The notes under the pieces were generated by a model, which saw only the letters and a program-made list of their open reading frames with translations, had not been told where the DNA came from and ran no database searches. A DNA stretch of 64,000 nt, from positions 394,363-458,362 of the forward strand of contig NZ_BLXZ01000005.1 of NCBI RefSeq assembly GCF_014193675.1, given 5' to 3'. A program made the translations under genes and the position numbers. Positions 63,444 through 64,000 of this stretch are shown one piece after another (position 1 is the stretch's first letter; the number at the start of each line of letters is the position of its first letter). Source of the DNA: Geomonas limicola (GTDB lineage: Bacteria > Desulfobacterota > Desulfuromonadia > Geobacterales > Geobacteraceae).

Positions 63444-63550
63444 AAAGAGTAGTATGACGGAAACGAGCGGGGCACCTTTTATTAAAGGTGTCCTGCAGTT
63501 TTGTCGATAGTGGCATAACCGGTAACAAGCAACTAGTTTAGGGGAAAGGT

Positions 63551-63799
63551 ATGGAAACACAGAAGCCGCAACGACTCTGCAGCGAAATCCAGCTCTTCGA
63601 TCTGTGCGATCTGGACACCTGCTGTCAAAAGGACGGCCGCTACTGCACGAACCCGGAAGTCCTGGAGCGGTTTGAGGCAATCAAGGAAGAAGACGAGCGC
63701 TCGCCGCAGCAGTACCTGGGCGAGGAGTTCGACGATGAGGAAGAGGGCGAAGACGAAGATTCTTTCGACGAGGACAGCTACGAGGACGATGACATGTAG
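63551..63799 (+). CDS. Cys-rich small protein with acidic tail
   Basis: An 82-residue protein of no family I can name. The first half has five cysteines (LCSEIQLFDLCDLDTCCQKD and GRYCTNPEVLERFEAIKEED), spaced so that they could bind a metal; the last ~25 residues are almost all Asp/Glu (EEFDDEEEGEDEDSFDEDSY). A ribosome site AGGGGAAAGGT precedes the ATG, and a terminator follows ~100 nt downstream, supporting a real gene. Similar short proteins appear in Geobacter genomes as conserved hypotheticals (from memory). Confidence 0.75.
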   Translation: METQKPQRLCSEIQLFDLCDLDTCCQKDGRYCTNPEVLERFEAIKEEDERSPQQYLGEEFDDEEEGEDEDSFDEDSYEDDDM

Positions 63800-63900
63800 C
63801 CCGAGCTTTCCGCGGACCTCCGCCCTGCGTCACCAGAAAAACCGCCCCCCACCGGGGCAACGCCCTTGCTTAAAGTGTTGAAACGGTGACCCTGTAAAGA

Positions 63901-63955
63901 AACAAAAACTCCCACTATTCCTGATGTTAAGGAAGGTGGGAGTTTTTGTTTTTCT
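63901..63955. terminator. Bidirectional terminator near the right edge
   Basis: AACAAAAACTCCCAC pairs with GTGGGAGTTTTTGTT around a loop with minor internal pairing; A and T runs lie on both sides. The last 45 bases of the window show no interpretable gene. Confidence 0.88.
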
Positions 63956-64000
63956 TCGGAAAATATCTTCCCAAGGATTTTGAACTCAGCTTTCAAGGCC

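Noticed and set aside
63778..63996. Minus-strand frame at the right edge
   Set aside because: It runs across a strong bidirectional terminator and shows no family features.

Overview
This 64 kb window is high-GC bacterial chromosome, almost certainly from the Geobacter/Geomonas/Citrifermentans lineage (Desulfuromonadota). The inference rests on gene content and order: a pyrR-pyrB-pyrC-carA-carB-greA pyrimidine cluster, a minimal ~1000-residue PutA, DUF1858 redox-disulfide proteins, archaeal-type phosphoglycerate mutase (ApgM), many PAS-rich hybrid kinases and inverted-repeat intergenic elements. The genus is inferred; no rRNA is present to confirm it. I see no rRNA, tRNA, CRISPR array, transposase or prophage.

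Layout. 1-6.2 kb: the end of a lytic transglycosylase, then a tight forward run nadB / chorismate mutase / stand-alone DAHP-synthase-type ferredoxin-like domain / glnD / xerD, followed by a heptamer tandem repeat. 6.5-9.2 kb: apgM and a class I aminotransferase. 9.4-12.2 kb (reverse): lepA-lepB and a small membrane protein. 12.4-21.7 kb: a signalling and arginine block with a broken receiver-domain pseudogene, an ornithine-cyclodeaminase-type enzyme, a degenerate RsbT-like protein, a hybrid histidine kinase, a CheB-CheR-PAS-receiver fusion and arginase. 21.8-25.8 kb: cheW, a DUF1858 protein, coaD, rsmD, dgt, yhbY. 26-36 kb: the pyrimidine operon with a PyrR-type attenuator, a radical SAM gene lodged between carA and carB, then greA and a second DUF1858 protein. 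36-41.5 kb: recG with an AbrB-like N-terminal fusion and two tandem PQQ-type sugar dehydrogenase paralogues. 41.6-54.7 kb: threonine aldolase, an EamA permease, a polar amino-acid ABC transporter, a porin, a complete branched-chain amino-acid (liv) transporter, another EamA permease and a YbaK deacylase. 54.9-62.1 kb: an SNF-family sodium symporter, rarD, a PAS-type sigma-54 activator and putA behind a canonical sigma-54 promoter. 62.5-63.8 kb: fbp and a Cys-rich acidic protein.

How the parts fit. Amino-acid uptake and catabolism dominate. Arginase, the ornithine-cyclodeaminase-type enzyme and PutA would together form arginine -> ornithine -> proline -> glutamate. Two ABC importers, an SNF symporter and a threonine aldolase supply or process substrates, and GlnD links to nitrogen status. 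putA has both a -24/-12 promoter and a 14-bp inverted-repeat motif that recurs, on the opposite strand, just upstream of the adjacent activator gene; this is the clearest regulatory circuit in the window. ApgM and Fbp point to gluconeogenesis, as expected for an acetate- and amino-acid-using anaerobe.

The most unusual items are: the AbrB-RecG fusion whose start codon sits directly after a terminator hairpin; the stand-alone regulatory-domain/chorismate-mutase pair; the pseudo-RsbT in front of a hybrid kinase; an intrinsic terminator inside the 5' end of a permease gene; and a set of long inverted-repeat elements in the intergenic spaces of the pyrimidine region. No single complete undescribed defence or mobile system is visible.
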